From Alphaproteobacteria bacterium (GTDB lineage: Bacteria; Pseudomonadota; Alphaproteobacteria; Micropepsales; Micropepsaceae): a DNA stretch of 64,000 nt. The stretch lies in NCBI GenBank assembly GCA_017308375.1, contig JAFKEW010000048.1, forward strand, positions 1-64,000, read 5' to 3'. This document shows, piece by piece, positions 55,628 through 64,000 of the stretch. Every line of letters begins with the position of its first letter. Within the stretch, counting starts at the first letter, position 1. Position numbers and translations under genes: made by a program. The notes beneath the pieces are model-generated. The model was given only the letters and a program-made list of their open reading frames with translations. It was not told the origin of the DNA and made no database searches.

Positions 55628-55927
55628 TCAAAATGTTTCGCTGTCCAGGATGTTGCGCAGATAGGCGACGTGCCCGGCGAAGGCGCGTCTGCCTTCGGGT
55701 GTGGCGCGCACGCGGGTTTGCGGCCGCTTGCCGGCAAAGCGTTTTTCGATGGCGACGTAACCGGCTTTGCTCAGTGTTTCGAGATGGGCGCCCAGATTGC
55801 CATCGGTCGCGCCGACGATTTCGCGCAGGCGCGTGAAGGCCATCCATTCGTTGCGGGCGGCGGTGTTCAGCACGGCCATGATCTTCAGCCGCAGCGATTG
55901 GTGGATGATCTCGTCAGGCCCGGCCAT
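55628..55927 (-). CDS. winged-helix transcriptional regulator
   Basis: The 99-residue protein is a single winged-helix domain of the MarR/ArsR-like type: LRLKIMAVLNTAARNEWMAFTRLREIVGATDGNLGAHLETLSKAGYVAIEKRFAGKRPQTRVRATPEGRRAF. Members of this family are often encoded next to small membrane proteins that they control. ATG 55927 lies 2 bases after the stop of the membrane protein gene upstream. The ligand is unknown. Confidence 0.88.
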   Translation of the reverse strand: MAGPDEIIHQSLRLKIMAVLNTAARNEWMAFTRLREIVGATDGNLGAHLETLSKAGYVAIEKRFAGKRPQTRVRATPEGRRAFAGHVAYLRNILDSETF

Positions 55928-55929
55928 GG

Positions 55930-56487
55930 TCACCGCCTGAGCCACAGTCCGATACCGATCAGCGTGCCGCCGCCGCCAATCGCCATCCACAAATCGTAAT
56001 ACGACCCACTCAGCCAATAGCCCGCGAGCGTCAGGGCTGCGAGGGTGACGCCGGCCGCGATCAGCGCGCGCCCGACCCACAGCCCGAACAGGATCATGGC
56101 GAAGGAAAAGAAGGTGGGCCAGAACGCGGCTTCCGCCCGCCAGCTGAACTGGCCAAGGTGGAGCCACAGGCTGCCGAAAGCGAAAAAGCACAGCACCACC
56201 GCCGGAATGCGCCAGTTGATATGGGCCGTGCTGGCATCGGTGTCGCGGTGCCGGGCGCCCATCGCCATCGCAACGCTGGCGGCAAGGCCGAAAAGATCGA
56301 GCCCGATCCAGATCCACCCCGACCACGGCGCCAGAAAATGGGTGGCGCAATTGCCGGCAAACCAGATCGCGCCCCACAGAAGGATGGAATCGCTGATCCG
56401 GTTATAGGTCAGAAAGGCGCGCGCCCGGCGCTCGACACCGGCAATATCCGCGAGCAGGGCACCAGCTTCTTCCGGTTTGACCGTCAT
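55930..56487 (-). CDS. hypothetical multi-pass membrane protein
   Basis: The 185-residue protein has five to six hydrophobic segments (ILLWGAIWFAGNCATHF, WIWIGLDLFGLAASVAMAM, IPAVVLCFFAFGSLWLHLG, FWPTFFSFAMILFGLWVG, LIAAGVTLAALTLAGYWL). It is the first gene of the operon with the winged-helix regulator. Unknown membrane proteins with this regulator type are a recurrent pair; the function is unknown. Confidence 0.72.
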   Translation of the reverse strand: MTVKPEEAGALLADIAGVERRARAFLTYNRISDSILLWGAIWFAGNCATHFLAPWSGWIWIGLDLFGLAASVAMAMGARHRDTDASTAHINWRIPAVVLCFFAFGSLWLHLGQFSWRAEAAFWPTFFSFAMILFGLWVGRALIAAGVTLAALTLAGYWLSGSYYDLWMAIGGGGTLIGIGLWLRR

Positions 56488-56643
56488 GGATTATTCACAC
56501 AGAGAACTCTGCCACGCAGAGTATGTGGTCACGTTTGCGCCGGATACAAGACCCTTTCAGGCAGGATGATGTGGACAGGCGGGATGATGTGGGCGGGCAG
56601 GGCGGTGCGGGAACTTTTTATGCCGCCTGTGTGTGCTGCCCGG

Positions 56644-57003
56644 TCAGGGATTGGGGGCGGGCGGCTGTTGCGGATGGTCGACCGGATTGGCGGTCGGATC
56701 GCTGTGCATGATGATGCGGTTGAAATTCTGCTCCTGCTGGCGCCGTTGCAGATAGGGAATCTCGTAGCGTTCCACCGTGTTCACATAGGCCTGATAGGCC
56801 GCATCGTCTTGCGGAAGCCGCTTGTCGCAACGGTCGGGTGGCAATTTCTGGGTTTCCTGGCACCACAGATCGAAATTGATGGTCTTCACGTCATAAGTGG
56901 TGCGCGACGGCGCGGGCGGCAATGGTTGCGCGAAAGCAAGACCACCTGCGAACACCAGAGAAGCGGCTGCCAGAACAAGGCCGGGGCGGATGAAGCGTCT
57001 CAT
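56644..57003 (-). CDS. small exported protein, function unknown
   Basis: The 119-residue product starts at ATG 57003 with a signal peptide (LVLAAASLVFAGGLAFA, cleavage near AFAQP). The mature part has two Cys (DLWCQETQ; PPDRCDKR) that may form a disulfide, a central DDAAYQAYVNTVERYEIPYLQRR helix and a Pro-rich tail. No family was recognised. It lies 68 bases upstream of the GMC oxidoreductase stop, so the genes are tandem on the minus strand. Confidence 0.68.
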   Translation of the reverse strand: MRRFIRPGLVLAAASLVFAGGLAFAQPLPPAPSRTTYDVKTINFDLWCQETQKLPPDRCDKRLPQDDAAYQAYVNTVERYEIPYLQRRQQEQNFNRIIMHSDPTANPVDHPQQPPAPNP

Positions 57004-57071
57004 CACCCCAACATAGGCGCGATAGGGGGCCGGTTAAAGGCCGCCTTGTTTTATAATAATGGGCAATCCGT

Positions 57072-58751
57072 CTAAAGGGCGGCCTGTGCGGCGGCGAAAC
57101 GCTGCGGGCCGTCTTCGGCGACTTTCACGCTTTCGGGCGGCAAGGGCGCACGGCCCAGTATCATGTCGGCGGCCTTTTCCGCGATCATGATGGTGGGGGC
57201 ATTGGTATTGCCCGACACCAGTGATGGCATCACCGAGGCATCGACCACGCGCAACCCTTCCACGCCGTAAACGCGCAGCCGGCTGTCCACCACCGCGCCA
57301 TCGCCGGTGCCCATCCTGGCGGTGCCAACCGGGTGGTAGATGGTTTCGGCCGTCTTGCGGACGAAGGTGTCGATGTCTTCATCGCTGCGGACCTGTGCAC
57401 CGGGCATCAGCTCCGGCCCGCGATAGGGGGCGAACGCCTTCTGCGCGAAAATCTCGCGCGCCATTTTCACCCCTTCGCGCAACGCGCGGCGGTCTTCCTC
57501 GGCCTCCAGATAATTGGGCTGGATCAGCGGCGGCGCCAGCGGGTCGGCGGATTTCAGCGAAATGAAGCCGCGGCTTTGCGGGCGCAACTGGCAGACATGG
57601 GCCATGAAGCCGTGGCGGTCGGCGCGGCGCCGTGTGTGATCGTACATCAGGGCGGCGATGAAGTGATATTGCAGGTCCGGGGTTTCGAGGTCGGGGCGGC
57701 TTTTCAGGAAGGCGCCCGATTCAAGCCCCTGTCCGGTCGCAAGCCCGGTGCCGAACAGCAGATATTGCAAGCCGGTTTTGGCCGCATTCAGCGGGTTCGA
57801 CTGGCTGTAAAGCGTGATCGGCTGGGTGCATTCGTACTGGATCGAACAATCCAGATGGTCCTGCAGATTCTGGCCCACGCCGTCGAGATCGGCCACCACG
57901 TCGATGCCGAAACGGTTCAGGGTCTCCGCCGGGCCGATGCCGGAGAGCATCAGCACCTGCGGTGTGTTCACCGCACCGCCGCAGAGGATGACTTCGCGTG
58001 CGGCGCGCACATGCACCACCTCTTTCTTCTGCACGAATTCGACACCGGCGGCGCGTTCGCCTTCAAAAATGATGCGGCTGACTTGCGCGTGGGATTCGAT
58101 GGTGAGATTCGGCCGCTCCAGAATGGGTTTCAGATAGGCGGTGGCCGCGCTCCAGCGTTTGCCGTCGTGAATGGTGAACTGATAGGGGCCGAAGCCTTCC
58201 TGCGCGAAACCGTTGAAATCACGCGTGGCGGCATGGCCGGCCTCGACACCGGCGCGCACAAAGGCGCGGAACAGCGGATTGGCGGAACGCCCGTTGGAAA
58301 CATGAAGCGGGCCGCCCGCGCCATGAAAATCGTCGCCGCCGTTCTCGTTGCTTTCGGCGCGCTTGAAATAGGGCAATACATCGGCAAACGACCAGCCTTC
58401 GCAGCCCATCTGGCGCCAGCGGTCGTAATCGCGCGCATGGCCGCGGATATAGATCATGCCGTTGATGGAGGAGGAGCCGCCCCAGCCCTTGCCGCGCGGC
58501 CAGTAAAGCCTGCGATTGTTGAGGTTCAGTTGCCCTTCGGTTTCGTAATACCAGTTGTAGGGGTTGGGCTTGCCGAGAAGTGCCGGAATTCCCGCCGGCA
58601 TATGGATCATCAGCGATTTGTCGCGGCCACCCGCCTCGATCAGCAAAACCTGCGCCTTTGAATCGGCGGACAGCCGGTTGGCCAGCACGCAGCCCGCACT
58701 GCCGGCACCGATGATGATGTAGTCATAAGTCTGCATGGTCGCCACAGCCAT
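57072..58751 (-). CDS. GMC-family FAD oxidoreductase (choline dehydrogenase-like)
   Basis: The 559-residue protein has the FAD-binding DYIIIGAGSAGCVLANRLS, the GMC signatures WPRGKGWGGSSSINGMIYIRGH and GAVNTPQVLMLSGIGP, and the catalytic region YHPVGTARMG together with VSGNTNAPTIMIAEKAADMI. GMC enzymes oxidise alcohols; choline is only one possibility, and no betaine-pathway partner is adjacent. The start is ATG 58751 after CAGGGATTCT, with a second possible ATG 15 bases in. Confidence 0.92.
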   Translation of the reverse strand: MAVATMQTYDYIIIGAGSAGCVLANRLSADSKAQVLLIEAGGRDKSLMIHMPAGIPALLGKPNPYNWYYETEGQLNLNNRRLYWPRGKGWGGSSSINGMIYIRGHARDYDRWRQMGCEGWSFADVLPYFKRAESNENGGDDFHGAGGPLHVSNGRSANPLFRAFVRAGVEAGHAATRDFNGFAQEGFGPYQFTIHDGKRWSAATAYLKPILERPNLTIESHAQVSRIIFEGERAAGVEFVQKKEVVHVRAAREVILCGGAVNTPQVLMLSGIGPAETLNRFGIDVVADLDGVGQNLQDHLDCSIQYECTQPITLYSQSNPLNAAKTGLQYLLFGTGLATGQGLESGAFLKSRPDLETPDLQYHFIAALMYDHTRRRADRHGFMAHVCQLRPQSRGFISLKSADPLAPPLIQPNYLEAEEDRRALREGVKMAREIFAQKAFAPYRGPELMPGAQVRSDEDIDTFVRKTAETIYHPVGTARMGTGDGAVVDSRLRVYGVEGLRVVDASVMPSLVSGNTNAPTIMIAEKAADMILGRAPLPPESVKVAEDGPQRFAAAQAAL

Positions 58752-58842
58752 AGAATCCCTGGCCGGAGCATAGCGGAATTGACGGGCGCGTCACAGACGG
58801 CGGTGTTTGCGCTGGCTCGCAAGGTGGGCGCGCCGCATGTTT

Positions 58843-60507
58843 TCAGCGCACCAGTGCGACATTCTGGCAGCGTATGCCGTTCACGCGCACATCGGCTTCG
58901 CCCAGGCTGACACCGGCAAGCCCGGTCAGCCCGTTGATGGTGTCGTCAAGCGGTGCGGCCACGGCCTGCAACGTGTTGCTCATGGCAGCCGTGACGGCGT
59001 TTTGCCCGAGTCCGATGCCGAGGCCGAGCAGCTTTACCCGCAACGACAATTTGCCCAGTAGGGTGGAAAACAAACCTTGTGCCAGATCGTCGGTGCGCAC
59101 GGTTTTGGTGGTGCCGCTGGCAATCTCCGCTGCATCGAAATCCACGCTCTGCCAATTGACGCCGCCCAGTTTTGCCTGCGCGAAGCCGCTCACCTGCAGA
59201 AGCGCGGTGTTGATCAAGGTGAAATCGCGCAGATTCAGAGCGCGCTCGAAATCGCTCAGGTCGCTGCTGTTCAGGCTGGCAAGGGCCGCCTGGCCGATGC
59301 TGGGTTGCACCGACAGGGTTACGTGGTCATCTTCGGGCGCTGCGCCGCATGTCAGCGCGGACAGTTTCGCTTCGGCGGAAGCGAGTTCGATCAGCACCGG
59401 CACGGTGATGCTGGCAATGCCGGAGAGGGCGCTGCCCTGCGGCAGGATTTCCGCCTTCAGCCACAGCCGCGCCTGTGCCGTGCGTACGATCACGTCGTCC
59501 TTGCTGGTGATCGCGATCCAGGGCGAATTGGCGGGCCGTTCACCGATGGCGAGCGTGGCGGTGATCTTCGTCAGCCCCGGCACGTTGGCGGCAACATCGA
59601 AACTGACCTGATGGCCGCCTTGCGCAAGCGTCAGCACCGCGGCGGCAAGATCCAGCGCGCCGACCGAAACGCCGGAGCCGTGCGACGGATTGATGAAATC
59701 CTGATCGCCATAGGGTCCAAGGTCCAGCAGATGATTCAGCGCGACGGGCTGGCTGTTCGCGGCATTCGCGATATCGCCCATCGCGCGGGCGGCATCGCGT
59801 GCGCCATCGCTCCGCAACACATCGGCAATGGCGTTCAGCACATCGCCGCCGGTCATCTTGGCCGCCAGCGTCTGGTTGAAACTGGCGGCCTTGAGGTCGA
59901 GGCGGGTTTTCAGCGCGTCGGAAAACCGGAACAGATCGACCTGCGCGCCGGCGAGATTGTTATAATCCATCGCGGAGAGATTGACCGTGCTGCCGGTCAG
60001 CGCCGACAGCAGTGCGTTGGCGATGCCGCCCTTGATCTGCAGCAGGCGCGAACCGATCGAGAAGCTGACCAGTTCGGCACGCGCAGCGGTCGCGCTGCGC
60101 CGGATCGTGAGGCCGGAGCGGCCGAGCAGGACGGACGCGAAATAAAGCGGCGCCTCGCCTTCGAGCGTCACCTGCGCGGCATCGGCGGGGGCCGCACCGG
60201 CCACAAAGCGCGCGGACGGGGCAAGCGTGGCAAGCGGTTGATAGGTGCCGGTCACCACCTGGGCGGTGATCGGCCCGCCCCAATCGTTTTCCCGCGCGGT
60301 GGCGTTGGCCGCGGCCACCGCCCGGTCCAGATGACCGGCTGCGGCCATCGCGGCAAGATCGGCAATGCCCTGAAGCTGGCGTGCTTTCAGATAGGCATGG
60401 CCGAAATCGACCGCGCCCGCGGTGAAGCCCACCAGCACCAGAAGCGACAAGGCTGTGATCATCGCGACGGCGCCCTTGCGGTCGCGGCAGAAGCGTCTGA
60501 AGCGCAT
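58843..60507 (-). CDS. TadG-like pilus-associated protein
   Basis: The 554-residue protein has the TadG N-terminus (RDRKGAVAMITALSLLVLVGFTAGAVDFGHAYLKARQLQGIADLAAMAAA), a single membrane segment with Gly/Ala before it, then a large extracytoplasmic domain with few Cys. TadG takes part in surface-attachment (tad) pilus assembly. TadE overlaps it by one base (TGATG). No other tad genes are in the window. Confidence 0.8.
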   Translation of the reverse strand: MRFRRFCRDRKGAVAMITALSLLVLVGFTAGAVDFGHAYLKARQLQGIADLAAMAAAGHLDRAVAAANATARENDWGGPITAQVVTGTYQPLATLAPSARFVAGAAPADAAQVTLEGEAPLYFASVLLGRSGLTIRRSATAARAELVSFSIGSRLLQIKGGIANALLSALTGSTVNLSAMDYNNLAGAQVDLFRFSDALKTRLDLKAASFNQTLAAKMTGGDVLNAIADVLRSDGARDAARAMGDIANAANSQPVALNHLLDLGPYGDQDFINPSHGSGVSVGALDLAAAVLTLAQGGHQVSFDVAANVPGLTKITATLAIGERPANSPWIAITSKDDVIVRTAQARLWLKAEILPQGSALSGIASITVPVLIELASAEAKLSALTCGAAPEDDHVTLSVQPSIGQAALASLNSSDLSDFERALNLRDFTLINTALLQVSGFAQAKLGGVNWQSVDFDAAEIASGTTKTVRTDDLAQGLFSTLLGKLSLRVKLLGLGIGLGQNAVTAAMSNTLQAVAAPLDDTINGLTGLAGVSLGEADVRVNGIRCQNVALVR

Positions 60508-60941
60508 CAGAAGCCCCCCAGCCGCACACTGGCCGAGCGCGTGATGGTGGAAGACGGCATCGGGATCAGGCCGGAGGCCGCCCAGAACGCGCTGCCCGAT
60601 GCGTCATAGGCGATGCTGACGGTGAAGGCCTCGCCGCTGCCGCGATATTCGGCGCGCACCTTTTGCGGCGACAGGGCACCATAGTCGGCGATTTCGCTGT
60701 TCAGGCTATCCTGCGCCAGGCTGGTGCGCTCTGCCCCGTCCAGGCCTGCAATGGCGGCGCGGGCCGCGTCATTGGCCAGTTCCTGAACATTGTGCGCCAG
60801 CCAGAAATAGCCGCCGTAAGAGATGATGCCGAGCAGGAACGCCAGCAGAATCGGCGACACCAGCGCGAACTCGACCGCGGCGTTACCATTACAGTCAGAC
60901 AGCCGCGCCCATCGGCCACTACCCCAGAACCCCAACCGCAT
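60507..60941 (-). CDS. TadE-like pseudopilin
   Basis: The 144-residue protein contains the TadE motif GNAAVEFALVSPILLAFLLGIISYGGYFW, which in tad systems is processed by a prepilin peptidase before the hydrophobic stretch. The soluble part ends in ITRSASVRLGGF. ATG 60941 gives the basic N-terminus. It is followed directly by the TadG-like gene, so the pair is a partial tad operon. Confidence 0.82.
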   Translation of the reverse strand: MRLGFWGSGRWARLSDCNGNAAVEFALVSPILLAFLLGIISYGGYFWLAHNVQELANDAARAAIAGLDGAERTSLAQDSLNSEIADYGALSPQKVRAEYRGSGEAFTVSIAYDASGSAFWAASGLIPMPSSTITRSASVRLGGF

Positions 60942-61031
60942 TTCCGGCCCCAACCCCCGGCGAAGGTTGATCCGAATCCATTATGCTACCTATGGTAGTG
61001 TAATCCCTTTAACGGAAGGTTTCCGGGGCTG

Positions 61032-61655
61032 TTATTGCGGTTGGGTTGCCGGTCCGGTTTCCGCGGCCGCAGGTGGGGCGGCCTGACGCTGCACGTTGGT
61101 TTCGAAGTCGGGCAGGGTGATGTCGAGCGAGCGTTTGCACTGGGCCGAGGCGGCGGCCAGCGTATCCACCTGCCCATCCAGAACCCAGCAATCGTAATCG
61201 GCCTGGGCACGGGCGGCCTTGTCGGGGAATTGATCGCGGCCTTTGACCAGCGCCCGGATCAGCCGCCCGCGATAGCTCTCCGCCGCATCGTTCGGCGCCC
61301 CTTCCGGCGACACCGGAACGCCCCGGCCGCTGTCGAGTGCCTTGCGCGCAAACGCATCCGCCACGCCGGAGACCGAGTTGCTGAGTGTGCTGAGCGAGAA
61401 CGAGCCTTCCTGATCGAACGCGGTACCGGGCGGGGCGGCGACCTCGCCGAAGGAACGCGCGAGCAGGCTGTAATATTTGTAGAGCGAGCGGTCGAAGCTG
61501 GAGCCGGTGGGCTGCATGCCGGAAAGTTCGTCCAGTGCCGTGCGCCCGGCGCAGCCGGCCAGCACAAGCAGTAGCGCCAATCCGATTGCGCCCGATAATG
61601 ACCGTGCGGCGGGCCGGCGCAACGGTGTGGCGCTCTCAGTCTTTTGCATTTGCAT
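61032..61655 (-). CDS. putative lipoprotein
   Basis: The 207-residue protein has a signal with lipobox LVLAGC near residue 35, so the mature protein would be lipid-anchored. Recognisable segments are ELSGMQPTGSSFDRSLYKYYSLLARSFGEVA and ARAQADYDCWVLDGQVDTLAAASAQCKRSL. Similar lipoproteins occur upstream of OmpA-like genes in Alphaproteobacteria, but no ompA is beside it here. It precedes the TadE gene by 90 bases on the same strand. Confidence 0.75.
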   Translation of the reverse strand: MQMQKTESATPLRRPAARSLSGAIGLALLLVLAGCAGRTALDELSGMQPTGSSFDRSLYKYYSLLARSFGEVAAPPGTAFDQEGSFSLSTLSNSVSGVADAFARKALDSGRGVPVSPEGAPNDAAESYRGRLIRALVKGRDQFPDKAARAQADYDCWVLDGQVDTLAAASAQCKRSLDITLPDFETNVQRQAAPPAAAETGPATQPQ

Positions 61656-61880
61656 CAAAACCCCTCGGGCTTGTCAGTGATTTGTTATGCCCGGCTATAG
61701 CGTGGGCGGCTTCATGGGTTAAGGCCCCGTTGTTGCAGATGCCCGGAAAACGGGAAAAACGACCGGAAAAGAATGAAATAAAGCCCGTGCGCGCCGCCGA
61801 TGTAAACGATCCGTTGACCGTCATCGGGTTACAAACGCGACAGAGGCCGTGGGGACCTAGCCGTTGGCGATGGCGCGTAC

Positions 61881-62513
61881 ATGAAACCGGAATTGGAGCC
61901 TGTCATCGCCAAGGCGCGTGCCGAACGGCGCCGCTTCCGCCGTGTGCGCGTGGATCAGCCGGGCAAGCTGTTCATGCCCGCCTCATCACAGGAAGGCGAT
62001 TGCACCATCCTCGACATGTCGCCCGGCGGGGCTGCGATCCAGTCCGCGCTGCCGCTCGAAGAAAACATGCAGGTCATCATCTATATCGATGGTTTCGGCC
62101 GCTTCGAAGGGCAGATCACGGGCCGCAATGACGAAGGCTTCGGTGTGCAGTTTCAATGCACCGCCGCCAAGCGCGAACGTATCGCCGAACAACTGACCCT
62201 GTTTGCCAATCGCGGCCTTGTCAGCGATGCCGATTTGCGCCGCCACGACCGCATGCCGGCCAAGGGCTTTACCCGCTTCACCCGCGCCGACGGCGAATTG
62301 GTGAAATGCGAAGTGCTCGACCTTTCCTTGTCCGGCGTTGCACTCAAATCGCCGGTGCGCCCGCCGATCGGGGAGTTCGTGCTGATCGGGCAGATGGCGG
62401 GCCGTGTGGTACGCCATCACGAACAGGGCATCGCCATCGAATTCGTCGGCGGCACGTCGCAGGAAAAGCAGACGGCCGAAACGCTGAAGACCAGACTTTC
62501 AATCGCGAAGTAA
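61881..62513 (+). CDS. tandem PilZ-domain protein, probable cyclic di-GMP receptor
   Basis: The 210-residue protein is two PilZ domains in a row. The first has RRRFRRVRV with DMSPGGA (about residues 17-110) and the second has RRHDR with DLSLSGV (about 120-205); both match the R-rich box and the D/N-x-S-x-x-G motif that bind cyclic di-GMP. Such proteins control motility or exopolysaccharide. It is divergent from the lipoprotein gene across 225 bases. Confidence 0.88.
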   Translation: MKPELEPVIAKARAERRRFRRVRVDQPGKLFMPASSQEGDCTILDMSPGGAAIQSALPLEENMQVIIYIDGFGRFEGQITGRNDEGFGVQFQCTAAKRERIAEQLTLFANRGLVSDADLRRHDRMPAKGFTRFTRADGELVKCEVLDLSLSGVALKSPVRPPIGEFVLIGQMAGRVVRHHEQGIAIEFVGGTSQEKQTAETLKTRLSIAK

Positions 62514-62527
62514 AACCCGCGCTGGTA

Positions 62528-62920
62528 TTACTGGCCGAAATCCCATTCCGTTCCCGATGATGTGGTCGCGGCAATGCCGAGGCTTGCGCGCGTCTTCTTC
62601 GGCAGGTTGGCCGCAACCTGCGCGTGGGCACGGGTGAGATAGGCTTTCAACTCCGCCGGTTTCAGGGCCTTCAATCCGTCCATCGCGACCCAATGCGCCC
62701 GCGCAAGATAGGGGCACGGCCTGATGCCGTCGCTTGCGGTCAGGATGCGAAAACTCTGTTCGCCTGCCTTGAACCAGACGCCGGTGCCCCGGCCGTTCTC
62801 CATTGCGATCATCGCGAACATCTTGCCGCCGACCTTGAAGACACGGCTTTCACCCCATGGCGTGTGAACGCTTGTTCCCGGAAGGGAAAGGCAATGGCGC
62901 TCGATCGCGGTGTAGCTCAC
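62528..62920 (-). CDS. MmcQ/YjbR-family protein
   Basis: The 130-residue protein has the family pattern: MSYTAIERHCLSLPGTSVHTPWGESRVFKVGGKMFAM and RAHWVAMDGLKALKPAELKAYLTRAHAQVAANLPKK. The fold is a small alpha/beta CyaY-like domain; DNA binding is sometimes proposed but the role is unknown. It converges with the PilZ gene, 14 bases away. Confidence 0.88.
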   Translation of the reverse strand: MSYTAIERHCLSLPGTSVHTPWGESRVFKVGGKMFAMIAMENGRGTGVWFKAGEQSFRILTASDGIRPCPYLARAHWVAMDGLKALKPAELKAYLTRAHAQVAANLPKKTRASLGIAATTSSGTEWDFGQ

Positions 62921-62958
62921 GTGCCCAGTCTCATGGGTCTAGTCTCAGGGGTCTAGTC

Positions 62959-63345
62959 TCACGTGCCGGATTCCGGTGGCAGGCCAAGCGCCTTGCGCGC
63001 CTGTTCGCGATGTTCCGGCTTGATGCTGCGCGCCACCATGCCGAGCGCGAGCGCCAGAACCGCGGCGTCGTCGGTGAAGCCGATGGCCGGCAGAATATCG
63101 GGCAGCGCATCGACCGGCGTGACGAAATAGGCCATCGCGGCCAAAAGAATGCCGCGCACGCGCCCGGGTGTTGTGGGATCGGTGACGCAATACCATGCCG
63201 CCGCCAGATCTTCCGAAAACGGAACATGGCCGGAATAGCGCAGCAATTTTTTCCAGAACCGTTCGCGCACCAGTTTTTCGTTGCGCGCGACCACGGCGGG
63301 CAATTGTGCGGCAGGCGAATCCGGCAATTCGATATCGTTGGCCAT
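62959..63345 (-). CDS. DUF1232 (YkvA-like) membrane protein
   Basis: The 128-residue protein contains the DUF1232 core GRVRGILLAAMAYFVTPVDALPDILPAIGFTDDAAVLALALGMVARSIKP, with the typical hydrophobic Pro-Val-Asp-x-x-Pro-Asp motif. ATG 63345 is the normal start; the longer frame upstream is antisense to the thioesterase gene. The function of the family is not known. Confidence 0.9.
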   Translation of the reverse strand: MANDIELPDSPAAQLPAVVARNEKLVRERFWKKLLRYSGHVPFSEDLAAAWYCVTDPTTPGRVRGILLAAMAYFVTPVDALPDILPAIGFTDDAAVLALALGMVARSIKPEHREQARKALGLPPESGT

Positions 63346-63459
63346 GGCCCGAATATCGGGGTTCTCGCCTGCGATTAAAAGAGTTTGCGGGCCTCTCGCA
63401 TGGACCATGGCCGGTGAACTGTGGAACACTGGCGCTGGAAATCGAGGAAAAACATCACG

Positions 63460-63867
63460 ATGGCTGCTGAAATTCCCGCCGCGCCCGCCGCGCTGATTGC
63501 CCAGCCTTTTCCCCGCCTGATGGGTGTGGAGATCGTGGAGGCGGGCAAGGACCGGGTCCGCGGGCGGCTGACGGTACGCCCGGATGTCTGCACCGCGGGG
63601 CACATTCTGCATGGCGGCGCGATCATGGCCTTTGCCGATACGCTGGGGGCGACAGGCGCGTTTCTGAACCTGCCGGAAGGGGCGGGCGGCACCACCACCA
63701 TTGAAAGCAAAACCAATTTCATCGGGGCCGCCAGGGAAGGAACCACGGTGGAGGCCGAAGCGCTTCCCATCCATATCGGGCGGCGCAGCTCGGTCTGGCA
63801 GACAAGGATCACCCGCGCCGACGGCAAGCTGGTTGCCATTGTCACTCAGACCCAGATGGTGCTTTAG
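63460..63867 (+). CDS. PaaI-type hotdog-fold thioesterase
   Basis: The 135-residue protein has the hotdog fold with LMGVEIVEAGKDRVRGRLTVRPDVCTAGHILHGGAIMAFADTLGATGAFL, where the HGGAIMAFADT motif carries the catalytic Asp/Glu region of PaaI thioesterases. It probably hydrolyses a small acyl-CoA. The start ATG 63460 gives the family N-terminus. It diverges from the DUF1232 gene. Confidence 0.9.
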   Translation: MAAEIPAAPAALIAQPFPRLMGVEIVEAGKDRVRGRLTVRPDVCTAGHILHGGAIMAFADTLGATGAFLNLPEGAGGTTTIESKTNFIGAAREGTTVEAEALPIHIGRRSSVWQTRITRADGKLVAIVTQTQMVL

Positions 63868-63898
63868 CAATTCGTGCGGCAAACCGCCCCGCGCCAAA

Positions 63899-63942
63899 GC
63901 AATTCCAGGAAAAGCGGGAACCGGTTTTCCGTCCGGAATTGC
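63899..63942. repeat. 44-nt hairpin repeat, copy B
   Basis: GCAATTCC and GGAATTGC pair perfectly. Compared with copy A at 46415, two stem positions on the left (GG to AA) are balanced by two on the right (CC to TT). The centre AGGAAAAG and TTTTCC is conserved. It starts 32 bases after the thioesterase stop. Confidence 0.75.
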
Positions 63943-64000
63943 GATAATCCAACAGCTTAGAGCCGTTCATCCATTCCGGAGAATGGTGCATGGCTCGAAG

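Noticed and set aside
59077-60609. 510-codon open frame on the plus strand
   Set aside because: It is antisense to the TadG/TadE-like genes, whose signal and membrane segments are clear.

Overview
The window is high-GC DNA from an alphaproteobacterium. The evidence is the GTTC-N7-GTTC type LexA box at an imuA-imuB-dnaE2 cassette, a FliX/FliO/FliP/FlhB flagellar set next to a CckA-type hybrid kinase, alaS next to recA, sucCD and sucAB in one area, and a eukaryote-like NADP isocitrate dehydrogenase. A Rhizomicrobium/Caulobacterales-like lineage would fit, but this is only an impression.

Positions 1 to about 22,496 look accessory and end inside radC, which is cut off straight after its HNHP motif. 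The left end is not in the window. The region holds: (i) an SRAP abasic-site protein and a LexA-controlled imuA-imuB-dnaE2 mutagenesis cassette, whose dnaE2 is split 60 codons from its end by an IS5-family element (2678-3969, 4-bp AGCT duplication); (ii) a single-protein effector candidate with SIR2, TIR-like and HEPN domains (766-2409); (iii) a plus-strand cluster of HTH-SF2 helicase, two small proteins, OLD-family ATPase/TOPRIM nuclease and UvrD-like helicase, i.e. a Gabija-like pair with extra genes (9380-16577); (iv) a minus-strand operon of tyrosine integrase, DUF1016 nuclease, Cys/His protein, HEPN-motif protein and secreted SNase-type nuclease (22295-16636), with the first three genes joined by overlapping stop and start codons. 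This reads as a DNA-repair and defence island.

From 22,500 to 35,400 the chromosome is mostly housekeeping: truncated radC, map, a CinA/MoaB-domain protein, ccmI, a TrmJ-like methyltransferase, icd, an alpha/beta hydrolase, two VOC proteins (one frameshifted), alaS and recA. A small low-GC insertion sits behind icd (28472-29406). From 35,500 to 39,250 there is an iron-uptake operon (TonB receptor, PepSY membrane protein, small membrane protein) with a perfect palindrome over its start. From 39,260 to 46,420 lie cckA and divergent flagellar operons (flgB-flgC-fliE-fliQ-fliR-flhB against fliO-fliP-fliX).

From 46,500 to 53,060 are the 2-oxoglutarate dehydrogenase and succinyl-CoA synthetase genes. 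The rest contains a rhomboid protease, a PAS protein, a membrane protein/regulator group, a GMC oxidoreductase, TadG/TadE-like pseudopilins, a lipoprotein, a tandem-PilZ protein, MmcQ, DUF1232 and PaaI-type thioesterase genes. Two 44-nt hairpin repeats with compensating stem changes occur at 46415 and 63899. I saw no tRNA, rRNA or CRISPR array, and no gene-free stretch longer than 300 bases.
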